From Zhengitettix transpicula (Eukaryota > Arthropoda > Insecta > Orthoptera > Tetrigidae), in contig CM073590.1 in the NCBI GenBank assembly GCA_037074705.1, positions 222,338,246 to 222,402,245 on the forward strand: a stretch of 64,000 nt of DNA, written 5' to 3'. Position numbers and translations under genes: made by a program. The notes below the pieces were generated by a model that searched no databases, was not told where the DNA came from, and saw only the letters and a program-made list of their open reading frames with translations. Below, in pieces: positions 37,690 through 48,059 of the stretch. The first letter of the stretch is position 1; every line of letters begins with the position of its first letter.

Positions 37690-37890
37690 TCAAATAACTG
37701 GTCGGCTGTTCGCGTTCTACTGTCGTATCTATTGAAACTGGTTTAAGACCGGTAAAATCACAAGTAGATGACAAGGTGTTAGACGTCCTCGACTTATCGA
37801 AGAATGTGGATGTGGGAAGCTTGCAATCTGGGGCAGATAGAACGCACAAAAGAATTCTGGTGCAGGTACTAATGTTTTGAAACTTGCACC
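37690..37890 (+). pseudogene. Tc1-like transposase fragment, DNA-binding region
   Basis: One plus-strand frame reads YCRIY, stop, NWFKTGKITSR, stop, QGVRRPRLIEECG and KLA. It matches the second helix-turn-helix and the GRPRLI linker of Tc1-type transposases. An 18-base identical match, GGCTGTTCGCGTTCTACT, at 37704-37721 pairs with the minus strand of 44778-44795 in the related element at 44.6 kb, so both come from one family. No catalytic DDE region or terminal repeats are recognisable here. Confidence 0.6.
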
Positions 37891-38037
37891 ATATCCTAGA
37901 GCATCTCAAATAATTTATTTAATAATTATCAGTAAACTTCTACATGTGAAGTATTTGTAATACGATGTAGCATATTGTTGTCGTTTGGTATCAGATGGTG
38001 CGGAATTTGCACTTTGCAAGCATACAAACGAAGGCGC

Positions 38038-38082
38038 TGGTCCACTTACTAAACGTATGGCAGTGAACGTCATCGAAACGTC
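38038..38082 (+). repeat. half copy of the 45.9-kb palindrome family
   Basis: TATGGCAGTGAACGTCATC followed by GAAACGTCGAGAATG matches one arm of the palindrome at 45902-46023 (TATGGC..GCCATC GAAACGTCG). The opposite arm is absent. Confidence 0.45.
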
Positions 38083-38329
38083 GAGAATGCAAGTGTTTAC
38101 TCGGTAAGAATCCCGAAAAGACTTTATTTAGTAAGAAGCTGCTTACGATTTGAGTGCTCAGAAGAGTGATATCATGGTACGAAAACGATTATAAATTGTA
38201 TAGGTAAGTTTAGCGAGGTGAAGACTTGGAGGACAGCGCTAGAGGCGTCTACGTAGCACAGGAAGAGGGGACGAACAACTGGGACACGAGGTGAATACTT
38301 GGCCCGGCACCGCTAGCTTCTCTGTCATT

Positions 38330-38347
38330 ACACACACACACACACAC
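38330..38347. repeat. (CA)n microsatellite
   Basis: About nine CA units, just upstream of the signal-peptide-like frame. Confidence 0.9.
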
Positions 38348-38402
38348 GTTCCTCGCATAGTTCCTTTCATTAATCAAGAGCGCGCAAAAAAGGACACAAT
38401 TA

Positions 38403-38578
38403 TGTTGCGGCGGCCGGACAACCACGCCTTGCTTGTCATCTTAGTCCTTTTGTGCTCCAGGGACTTACAAACGACAAATGCCGACATGGACGTAATATCC
38501 GTAGAAATTAGAACGACATTTATTGCACCTGTAAACACGACACATTTCGCAATGGTTACCGTGAACGGTGGAGCATAA
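38403..38578 (+). CDS. candidate first exon with signal peptide
   Basis: From the ATG at 38403 a 58-codon frame starts MLRRPDNHALLVILVLLCSR, then DLQTTNADMDVIS and FIAPVNTTHFAMVTV. It has a charged N-terminus, a hydrophobic core (ALLVILVLL) and a plausible cleavage after NA, which together look like a secretory signal. The surrounding 600 bases are less AT-rich than average. The frame closes soon after VNGGA, so if real this is a very short protein or a first exon whose donor I cannot place (GTGAAC is weak). The frame also extends upstream to an ATG at 38291 through the (CA)n run. I do not recognise the product. Confidence 0.28.
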
Positions 38579-38690
38579 TTCAGGATCTCCTATTAGCGTG
38601 TGTCTCCTGACGCGTCATGCAGAGCAATTGCGAAACGTTGCATTCTAATTTACAGATTCATTGCCAATCTATTACACAGTTTTTCTTGAG

Positions 38691-39077
38691 TAACAGGCTA
38701 CATGAGGGTAATCAACATGACACAGAAAAGAAGGTGAAGACAGGCTATGTATAGGGTAATCCACATAGTGGGAACTCCCCTCTTATAGCATAGGAAAGGG
38801 ACTGAAAGGGGGATGCGGAAAGGTAGCCAAGAGTTAACTAGGGCCCCCGACGTATGGTTTAAGGATCCTACACGGAAATTGGCCTAAAACTGATGCAGAG
38901 AAAACCCCAGAAAATCCTGCATCAGAAAGGTCGGGCATTTGGTACTTGTCCCACGCCATTCCGATGCCAGGAAAAGGGTTTGCTGTGGGGACGCAGCAGT
39001 CCCTTCTCTGTGTCTTGACCAGTTTAGAAGGCAGCTGGCCGACTATTCCAATAGGCATAGCGGACAACTCTTACGGT
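38691..39077 (-). repeat. family A repeat, composite end
   Basis: A minus-strand copy from TAACAGGCTACATGAGGGTA to about CAACTCTTACGG. Its 3' end is unusual: the standard terminus is followed by a second terminus, AGGTGAAGACAGGCTATGTA, similar to the one at 56.3 kb. This could be an insertion of one copy into the tail of another, or a subfamily end. It has many substitutions, so is fairly old. Confidence 0.8.
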
Positions 39078-39082
39078 TGTAG

Positions 39083-39304
39083 GTTTTTTTTAGAGAAACG
39101 GGTTACATGCAGGTAATCGGCGTGGTGACAACTCCCCTTTAATAGCATAGGAAGGGATTTGAAAGGGGGGATGCGGAAAGGTAGAACAAGGTAGCCAAGG
39201 GTTAACTAGAGACTCCGGGCTGTATTTTAATCCTATCCGGCATTTACCTAAAAGTAATGCAGGGAAAAACCCTAGGAAATCTGCATCAGGTAGGTCGGGC
39301 AGTC
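39083..39304 (-). repeat. family A repeat, 5'-truncated, next to another copy
   Basis: A T run, then GAAACGGGTTACATGCAGG and the family body as far as TAGGTCGGGCA, where it stops. It lies within ten bases of the previous copy and in the same orientation. Confidence 0.8.
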
Positions 39305-40260
39305 TTCTTCGTCAGAATTGATTATTTCTTTGAAAAACAACAACCAATGATAAATTGAAGCGAATAACCTGAACATTTCAGCGATTGATCGGAAGCTGAA
39401 GCAACGTTACGAGCGTCCTTCCTGCTTACTCCAGTCCCAGCATTGATAGTCAGCTGTTTTGCATCTGAGTGTGAAAAGTGCGGTACATATAACCTCAGAG
39501 GCGGATTATGCTAATAAATATTTCTGGTTAGGAATCACATGATAGCGAACTAATTTACCGTTTTTTTTTCAAAGGTTACGAAGCAGTTAAATTAATGGTT
39601 CGATTTATTACTGGAGCCCAATTGTGACTAAAATTACCATTTAAAAGTGTTTTTTATCTCAGCGGTGTTTATGAATTATTGAATCACTTTTCTTCCTTTG
39701 TTTCAAAATCGCCAAACGTCCTGAACTGGGATCTGACTTAACACTTTCGTACATATAAATCTCTTAAGTGTTTCGTAATGTCAGGCTTTTAAGAATGTTG
39801 TTTATAAATGATGAGGAAATTTTTATGCTTCGAGAAAAAATATGATTATAATTACCTATGATATAACAGAACAAAAACACAACAAGTATTTCAAAATAAA
39901 ATACAGATTTCATGGCTACTTGAAGGTTCGAAAATTGTTGGTGATTGTATTGTTATTCTTGTGCACAGTACTGCATTTAAAACGTCGTCGAACATGTCCT
40001 CACGTTTTAAAACAAACCTATTTAATGATGTGCTTTATATTTACGTAACAGAGGAAACACAGATTATTCCAACGAACATTCGTGGTTCTTACACCCAAGC
40101 TTACTCACGAATATAACAATAATAAATTTAAGTTTGAAAACTAAGAAATGGAGTGTCTATCAATTAGAAATGTTACACAAGTCAATCAACCCGTAATATT
40201 CAAAGTTTTTATTTGATATATTGAACAGCAATCTCTGACATTTGTGTTTAGAAAATAGTG
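39305..40260. other. intergenic, no gene seen
   Basis: AT-rich sequence; a 68-codon plus-strand frame at 39842-40048 has no recognisable feature. Confidence 0.4.
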
Positions 40261-40264
40261 TTCC

Positions 40265-40560
40265 TCTCCTTTTTCATTGTTGTCCGTCTTCTTGGGACCC
40301 AATGCTTGACCACTCCTTCCACACACATCCCATATAGATAAGTTGACAATGGTGTTTACTGCTTATTCACGTAAATCTGCGATTTCACTAACCCCACAGA
40401 AGAAGGTCAAAGAAGAGAGACTTTGGTGCCCATTTAAAGAAAATTTATCGTACAACAATGCTATGTATAGTCTGATGCGTTGTGACATGTGGCACCGTCC
40501 GGTTTAAATAAAACATTCATGTCAAAATTTCCCAGGCACGTAATGCATGTCGCACCAACA
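40265..40560 (-). pseudogene. decayed DDE transposase fragment (IS630/Tc1-like grade)
   Basis: On the minus strand FKPDGATCHNASDY (about 40467-40508) matches the FQQDGAxxH motif around the second catalytic aspartate of IS630/Tc1-type transposases. About 20 codons on, in another frame, FKWAPKS and FFDLLLWG resemble INWPPRSxDLxPxDFFLWG, which contains the third aspartate. Further on, MCGRSGQALGPKKTDN is in the place of the usual basic C-terminal stretch. Several stops and frameshifts make it a pseudogene. No terminal inverted repeats were found. Confidence 0.5.
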
Positions 40561-41960
40561 CGCATTTTGATAACATTGTCTTATGATTTTCATCTGCCTT
40601 TCTCTGCGTTACGATCTACTAAACAGTAATGAGTATGCCTGTTACAGCAGAACACCTACATTTCTAGAAAATTTACCAAAGTGGCCGTTTAAAGTTTTAA
40701 CGCTCTTATTGGTAGACCCTATTTAATGACCCCCTCCCATTTTTTTTAAAGAAAGTGAATCATTCGCGTAACAAGCCGCAGGTAAACGTTATTATGTTAT
40801 TAGGTAAAATCTCCAAACGAAATATTTTTTCGTAGTTGTGAATGGTAAAGTTGTATGCGAGAGCCTCCCCCTAGACTCCGTTTTTCCACGCAAGTGTTGC
40901 GTGATGTGTCGAGGTCGCACGGAACGGAACGGAACCCTTGAGTATCGTAACCTCCGTGGCGTGACCGATCTCCAGGTGATGTGATCACACAGATACCTCA
41001 AATACCCAGCACTAAGGACCCTGGTAAAGTGAATGCTTATTCGATGGGAACGACAGTGGTAGACATTTGTGACGGTATGCGGAATTTTAAAATGGACTGA
41101 GGAGTGTGGGGGTTCACTGGGACAACTCACGAGGCAATAGAGAGATCTATTTATAGATTTATAAATTATTAAAAAAAATGTTGCAAAAGTTTTTTTAATA
41201 TTGATACAAAGATCACACTTTTACAGTCTCAATGTTTTTAATTTCACAATAGAATATTTAGGCTCCTTTTATATTTCATATTTTTTTTAACATAATATTC
41301 AAGTTTAGTCCATCCTCAACACTCATTAAGTAGAGTCAAAATGATCTCTCCCTGTGTGATTGTGATAAGTATTTTATCCGGCCAACTTCCATGTCAGTGG
41401 TTGTAAATTTAGAACACCAAATGGGACACCGTTCGTAACTTAGTGACAATTTTAAATTTTTAGACTTTTATTATTCTGCTATAACAACATATATTGACTT
41501 TGATCAGAAAAATACATGTTATAATTTGCACAAATTATTTTACTACTTTTATATCATTGCATCTAAAGTAGTTCTGTTTGATTAAAACTCCATTACATGA
41601 CTAACAGTCATCCTTTACAATATTTTCATCTATTTACTCCGATGACGAATGCGTAATTAATATCACAAAATTTCTAACGTTGGATTGAATTTTTTTACGT
41701 ATCAATATTTTATATACATATTAATTTTTTTTTATATATTTTATTATATTTTCTTTCTGTTGTGCACGGATTTTATGAAGAACCTACCACAGTCTCTAAT
41801 TGGTCTCTTACAACGACTTGAAGACCCCCTACACCCACATGGTTACCAATTTATCCTTTATTAACGCTACAGAAATTAAATAAATATGAATAATATGAAT
41901 TAGAAAAATAAAACACAGTTTTCTTCCTTCTTTTCTTGATTTAAAAACATTTTAAAAGTT
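40561..41960. other. intergenic, no gene seen
   Basis: Includes a 112-codon minus-strand frame at 40792-41130 rich in histidine, arginine and serine, in a GC-richer patch. It has no recognisable domain. It might be upstream sequence of the decayed transposon or chance. Confidence 0.4.
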
Positions 41961-41967
41961 ACATAAT

Positions 41968-42220
41968 TTAAAACTCAACGCGACGTTTCTTCATTTTGTT
42001 TAGGGACCTCTTCAGAACCAATTTATATACGTTCTAAATATTTAAATTTGAGGAAACAATTTAAGTGGAAAAATTTCATGCAAGTTGGTAGAGTTCTAAA
42101 TTTTGTAACTTAAAAAATTTATTTAAATTTAGACATTTAGAAAATATTTAAATATTGTTTCTTTAATAAAAAACGTCTGAATAGGTCCCTAAAGAAATGA
42201 AATAACGTTACGTTTTTATT
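41968..42220. repeat. fold-back repeat, decayed hammerhead-like arms
   Basis: Left arm, minus strand: CTGAAGA, GGTCCCTAAAC, then GAAGAAACGTCGCG. Right arm, plus strand: CTGAATA, GGTCCCTAAAG, then AATAACGTTACG. The arms are inverted copies separated by about 155 AT-rich bases. The left arm keeps the conserved CTGAAGA and GAAACGTC motifs, but helix II does not close. Confidence 0.6.
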
Positions 42221-42471
42221 AAATTATTATTATATGTAAATAATTTTTATTACGTATTTTATCAGTATTGTATTTTATATTTATATAATATGTGAGAGTT
42301 GAATTTTTAATCTTCAGTTTTATTTTCTCGGTTAAAAGGGATAATTGAATAATAAATCTATTATTTTTTATACTGTACTTTTGCATTGATTTGGAGACAG
42401 TTGAATCAGATCGTTATAAAATGTGTGATATAATAGTAGGTAGATATGTTACTCAATTACGAAAAACTGTT

Positions 42472-42475
<4 letters not shown>

Positions 42476-42513
<38 letters not shown>
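42476..42513. repeat. (TC)n microsatellite
   Basis: Nineteen TC units without interruption. Confidence 0.97.
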
Positions 42514-42517
<4 letters not shown>

Positions 42518-44570
42518 GAGCTAACCTTAATTAAGGAAGTCTGCGTTAAAATGAGTGTCTTTACATCCGTTTTCTATCGTTGAATTTTCTCCTTTTTCCC
42601 TTATCTCATTCCGCTGATATATTGTTCATGCTCGGCGTCTTGCTCTGAAATATTTCTATTCCTTATTCCGGACTCGTACATCAAATTTTCCCATTTTATC
42701 CTTGTTCATACCGCAGTAAGTAAGACACATCGAAAATATCTTTCCAAGTGACATCACATAGCAAATAAATTTGGTTAAAGATTGGTATTTAAATATAATA
42801 ACATAATTGTTGTAATGTCACTTACGGAGTTGACCTTTAAATAATGCATTCAATGATTCGATATATGAAGGGAGAAATTTAAGGACGCAAAGAAACGTGC
42901 CACTGAATCATATTGAGAAAATGGAAACTAATTTAGTGGATAAGAAGCACGCAAATACAAATCCGTCATGAATAACACGGAACGTATAAACTGATTACTA
43001 TTTTTTTTCGAGCAGATATTCGTCGGAAGAATATTCTTTTTCTTAAAATTTGCAAGGATTTTGGAGCTGCCTGACTGAACGTTTGGGAGACATTCATGAA
43101 AATTTTAATTTGAAACTTGTATAAGTTGATTATTGTAATGGCTGCGTTGGTTCGATCTGGCCGTTTGTTTGTTCTGAATATTAGTTTTGTAAACCACAAT
43201 TCGTATTGAAATGTGGTCATTCCAGATCTTAGACTTTTACTAAAATATGAGATGAAGATTTGATTTAATTAATTGACTGCATAAATCATTAACGATTAAC
43301 TTCTGATTCCTATTAGGGATGTATAAACACACGTGATTCACTGTCAATACAGAAACAATCCACTTAAATATACCGCGACGTTAAGCAGACTGGTATTGAT
43401 TTTTCTTTATTCGTGCGATTTCAGCAGCTAAAAGAGCCGAAGTTGAGTTCCAAATACGTGTAACCGGTCTTCTCAAAGTCTGCAACAACCTGTAATCCAG
43501 GATTACTCTGGATTCACCGAACTGGAGTAATTTCAGGGGCCGTCTTAAAGTCACGCCCAGAACTTCTACGTTCTTCACACTTAACAGGAAAAATAATGGA
43601 GACGTTCGGTAACACTTTACCAGCGACGCAGGAGAATCAAATTAGTTCTCACTTTCAGGGACAGAAAGCGTATTAATTTCAACCCCCTTCGCTTAGGATT
43701 GAGGAAAAATATTATATTATATGATTGGAGATGTGTGATTATATAGAAGTGAAACATGGTCTGTTAATAAGCTTCACAAGAAAGGTGGCACTTAACAATA
43801 ATTTTGAAATATAAGTCCGAGACAGGTTATTAATGAGATTTGTGAAGAAAATTGTCTGTGAAAGAAATATCAAATGAGACCAATTTAATGGCCGTTTATT
43901 ACAGCACAAACGATTTTGAAACAGGTTTATATGAGAAACTAAGAAGGGAGGAAAAAGGGGAAGGAAGTCAGGCACATACATGGAGACTAACTGGAAACAA
44001 AGAAATATGGTCATAGTGGTGTAAGATACCACGGAGGACAGTGATAAAGACTGAAGAACCAAGTGCTCGCGCTCCATTATATTATTTAAAAAAATAAAAA
44101 GCGTATTAATTAAATTTAAAATTTTACGAGGAGAATAATTTTTAATGGTTTTGAGATTTATCAAAACGCTTAACGAATTTCGGTTGAAATATAAAACGTA
44201 ACTTAATTGTGCAATATTAATGCAGTTTTTTGGATATAAAAATGTTTCTACTTTGTTACTCTATAATTTTTATACATTTATTTGAAATACAGGAACGTTA
44301 TCGCCAAATTCTGTAACTTTTTACGTTTCGATAAGTTATTTTATACGAAGACGTACTGAAATATTATAATAGAAATTTAAAAAAAAATCGATGATTTGAC
44401 AGTTCATGGGTTCAAAATGGTTACAGTTTTTGCACTCCGGTGTCCTTCTTATTTAATATTCATCATATTCCCCTCGTAAATACTACATGTGCTTAAATAT
44501 TATTGATTCGCGTTCTAGAGATATTTTTTCCTTCTCATACTATTAACAGATGTTCAAACTTATAAGCCAT
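42514..44570. other. intergenic, no gene seen
   Basis: A 65-codon minus-strand frame at 43381-43578 follows a possible acceptor (TTTTTCCTGTTAAG) and includes RRPLKLLQFGESRVILDYR, but no family is recognised. A 141-codon minus-strand frame at 43739-44164 is low-complexity and I regard it as chance. Confidence 0.4.
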
Positions 44571-44573
44571 ATA

Positions 44574-45030
44574 TACTGATGAGCCAGAAAGAGTTCAAAC
44601 ATTAGAGAATGTACAACGGTGACCTCGGAAGCACTTGTGTCTGTGCCAGCATTGTAATATGACTTCAGATCTTTCAAATATCGCAGCCTATATTGCTTCA
44701 TAGAGCGAGTAAGACTTCGACTTACTTGTTTAGCTACTTCCACCGTTCGTCCAACTCTTTCTATAGATGCTCACGATAGTAGAACGCGAACAGCCAATCA
44801 GCTTCACCGTTTGTGCGATGCACGTTCCCAGGCGACGGGCCATAACAATCTTTCCTTTGCCAAAGTCAATAATGCCATTCATTGAATTTCCACATTTTCT
44901 GCACGTATCGTTTCCTAATTCGTCTCTGTTCATCTTAATGCTTTTCTTCCCGCGTCATGTGCCCGTAACGTCAGCAGGCGGCATCAACTATTACGGTGGA
45001 ACGTGGTTATTATATGTTGACTCCTCAGTG
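44574..45030 (-). mobile_element. Tc1-like element, internally deleted
   Basis: Terminal inverted repeats are ACTGATGAGCCAGAA at 44575 and CACTGAGGAGTCAACA read inward from 45030, with TA on both sides, as expected for Tc1/mariner insertion. Between them, the minus strand encodes only the N-terminal DNA-binding part: GKIVMARRLG, then IGCSRSTIVSIYRKSW and, after a frame change, YNAGTDTSASEVTVVHSLM. These match the paired helix-turn-helix domain of insect Tc1-like transposases. The catalytic DDE domain, about two thirds of the usual protein, is missing, so this is a non-autonomous deletion derivative. It shares an 18-base identical block with the fragment at 37.7 kb. Confidence 0.75.
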
Positions 45031-45034
45031 TATA

Positions 45035-45900
45035 TCATTACCAAGTTGAACATTGTGCGATAAGTTATTTTTATGTTCAAGTTCATATATTTCAATTAGG
45101 ACCTTTAAAAATAAAACTGACTAAATACATTTAAATAGTCCATATAATTAGATAGAATTTTAAAAGGTTGTTCAACATTTTAGTGCTTATGTGTAATAAA
45201 AGAACACGGAAAATTTATTTAGAATGAAATATTATTAAAAAATACTTTGAACTGTTGTTTTTGTTTCTTATATAGTTTGAGAATGTTTTTGATGAATCAA
45301 TTAACGTATACAATGAAATTGATTTCACCAAGAATAGATTTAATGTTTTGATATTAAAAGGAGAATGAAAGAAGCCACAGTCCTACTAATGAAGTCAATT
45401 GTTAGGAGAACAATGGATATTTTCCCTATTTCATTACCTATTGTCATTTTTTATTTATAGTCCCATCTACTGTTGGGTCGTCATTTTTTACGTGTATTTT
45501 TCTCTAACATTTCTCTTGAAACTCAAAGTTTGGATTTGATCACCATTTTAAGATTTTATGCATATCTTCTGGGTAACAGTTAAATTGAGATATTTAGTAT
45601 TATTTTTAATTTAATTTTACAAAATTAATAAAATGGTTATTATCATATGACAGGATTTTTTTCAGAAATATTTCGTGGGGGATTTTGGTATGATAAACTT
45701 TCTGCGTGATTATTTGAGATGAATGTTCTTATATGGTATTCAGTGGCCAATGTTGACTATCCGTAGCTTTATCTGCCAAAGTGTTTTTAATTTTAATTCA
45801 GTTTATACACCCTCGATAAGTTGCAAGCATGTGACTAAATTACTCTTAGAACAGAAGATTTTCCCGGTGTATTTTCTGGATAAACAGTTCATGGGTTTAT
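45035..45900. other. intergenic, no gene seen
   Basis: AT-rich sequence with no supported frame or repeat. Confidence 0.4.
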
Positions 45901-45901
45901 C

Positions 45902-46023
45902 TTAAGCCACGACGTGTCGATGGCGTACTCTGCCATATTTCTCAAGTGAAGTCAGAACATTAACAAACGTGAAGCAACTTGAGAAAGATGGCCAAGTACG
46001 CCATCGAAACGTCGTGGCATAAG
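45902..46023. repeat. 122-bp palindrome with GAAACGTCGTGGC arms
   Basis: Two 46-base arms, nearly perfect inverted copies, are separated by about 29 bases. Each arm contains ACTTGAGAAA, a hairpin-forming block (GATGGC with GCCATC in the right arm), then GAAACGTC or GACACGTC and GTGGC. The arrangement follows the hammerhead-like layout of the other families, but the first motif is TTGAGAA rather than CTGANGA. A half copy is at 38.04 kb. Confidence 0.7.
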
Positions 46024-47640
46024 ATTACTTTAACTGTTGTGTTGTTGGAAACCTTTAAACTGTTTATCCTACTCTTGGAACGTCGATAAGAACGTTATCT
46101 TAGCCGCCAAGTAACAAGTAAATTCTGTACGTCCCTCTTCAGTTCTTCTCCCTGTCACCTGAAAAGTGTCTTCTAGCGTTACTTCAATTCAAACAATCGA
46201 GCCCGCAGCAAACAGACGTGTCAACGTTTTGCGTCGCAGACACTCGGCAATGATCCTTCCCTGTACGTCTAAGAACAATAAATATCCGTGGCGGGGGAAA
46301 ATTCACTGCTGGTTTAACATTTTATGAAAATCCAAATTTTTTGAAATGCTAATTCATTACACTGCTCAATAAAAGTCTATTCCACCCATCCGTGTAATTA
46401 GAAGAAACGGCGAAATACTCAGCCATATATTCCGATTATCTCGAATATTTCCGCCGTACAGCGATTAAATGTTACCCTCGCTGCAATTGCAATTGCTGTT
46501 TCGATTTATCCCGGTATATATTTGTTGAACCAAGCCGTTGTTGCGGTAAGATTAGTAAGCATCATGCTTGAGAGGAAGGTAAAAATTATCTGGCGTCATT
46601 CCATGTGATTCCTTGATTAAAAATGTTTTTAATTGTATTAATTCTCATAGTGAAACACGAATGAAGGGGAAGTTTGAAAACGGAAAGTTCAAGTTAGCTT
46701 GACATTGATTGAAAAAAAAGAGCATTAGTATGGAATATGATATGAGATGACGGTCGTCATGAGCTTGAATTAACACAGTCAACTTTTTTGTTATTATTTA
46801 AATTCTAAATGCATACGAAGGAAACTAATTTTCTTTAGTGCTTGGCCAACAGAGAGCACATCTGTGCACTGTACGTATAAATAGACAAAACTCATTAATT
46901 ATGCTATCTCGGTTCAATAAAATGCGTTTGATGAATGGAGGTGGTCATCAGTCACACTTACATGATAACGAGTGCTGAATTTTCATATGGAATTACTGGA
47001 TTTATTTCCCAAAATATGCGCCACATGTTTTGAGAAAGTCTCACCCATTGCGCATAAATTAGTCAAGCAAGCACTTTGCCTTGTCGTTCTGGAATCAGGC
47101 AAGATTTATGCGTGAACTACTTCCTAGTAGAAACCATTAGCGCCGTTTGGTATTTACTGCAGCATCTGCTATCTCGTCTTACACACCAGACGTTGTTCAA
47201 ATAGTTAGCTGAAGTTCCTCCGACGTAAAAAAAAGATATCTGATATTGACACGTTGATGTCTGATACATAAATTTTCTCAATCTACAACATTTTTTCTGG
47301 CTCTGTGGAGTATAACTGGCAAAGGTTTCATTACTTTTATTATTTAACAAACGTTTCAGTAAGAAGTCTCCATTATGACGCAAATCTCAGAATTCATGTC
47401 ACACAGAAAGTTGAACCAGTTTTAATATCAAAAATATGTTTGAACAAAGAAGGGAAATGACTTGAAATGTTTCTCGTATAATTCATTAGATCTCCCAGCG
47501 CTCTTATGTGAAGATGTTTATATTTATGAAGTAAATTATGAAGTTTAAAGAGTATTAAAAATCAGAAAACGCAGAAAAAAATATTGAAGACGAATTTTGG
47601 CTCAGTATCAAAACTGTCAATACTAATACCTTTAACGTTG
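46024..47640. other. intergenic, no gene seen
   Basis: Less AT-rich DNA at 46080-46620 without a supported frame; it might hold regulatory sequence. An 88-codon minus-strand frame at 47117-47383 shows no recognisable motif. Confidence 0.4.
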
Positions 47641-47689
47641 TTTTAAATGATATATTTTTGTATTATATATCTATGTAATTGTAATAACT

Positions 47690-47762
47690 TATTATTTTCT
47701 TGTAATCTTATATTTACGTATCTTATTTCCTTGACCGAGGAATGAATAATAAATATTATCCA
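47690..47762 (+). repeat. LINE 3'-end fragment
   Basis: CTTGTAATCTTATATTTACG followed by TATCTTATTTCCTTGACC and GAATAATAAATATTA resembles the 3' untranslated region at 35.5 kb. No coding part is attached. Confidence 0.45.
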
Positions 47763-47861
47763 AGTAAGATTTTCTGCTGGACACTCCGCCGAAATAAAAT
47801 TGAAGATTAATATACTTATCATTACTTTAATTACTGTTATATTAATACTTAAACATTGTTT

Positions 47862-47864
<3 letters not shown>

Positions 47865-47912
<48 letters not shown>
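47865..47912. repeat. (TA)n microsatellite
   Basis: About 24 TA units between two LINE 3'-end fragments. Confidence 0.95.
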
Positions 47913-47916
<4 letters not shown>

Positions 47917-47929
47917 AAGTACAATGATT

Positions 47930-48058
47930 GTTTTTTAAACTTTGTAATTGTAATAATTTATTTTTTGCTTGTAATCTTATATTGACGTAACATATTTTCT
48001 GGGCCGATGACTAATGCACCCAATCGTAAATCTAATCTAAATGTAATCTAATCTAAAT
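47930..48058 (+). repeat. LINE 3' end with short-repeat tail
   Basis: A second copy of the CTTGTAATCTTATATTGACG type of 3' end continues into TAAATCTAATCTAAATGTAA and TCTAATCTAAATC. Such short tandem tails are typical of some LINE clades in place of a poly-A tail. Confidence 0.5.
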
Positions 48059-48059
48059 C

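Noticed and set aside
40792..41130. 112-codon minus-strand frame rich in His, Arg and Ser
   Set aside because: Looks like a GC-richer patch read by chance; I could not connect it to the decayed transposase next to it.
43739..44164. 141-codon minus-strand open frame, the longest in the window
   Set aside because: Low-complexity, rich in leucine, isoleucine and asparagine, no recognisable domain, no splice or start context; chance in AT-rich DNA is more likely.
47117..47383. 88-codon minus-strand frame
   Set aside because: No domain, no supported start or splice sites.
47800..47985. Plus-strand frame containing a long alternating IY run
   Set aside because: It is a translation of the (TA)n microsatellite. 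The frame at 50865-51095 likewise ends in such a run after the genuine mariner part.
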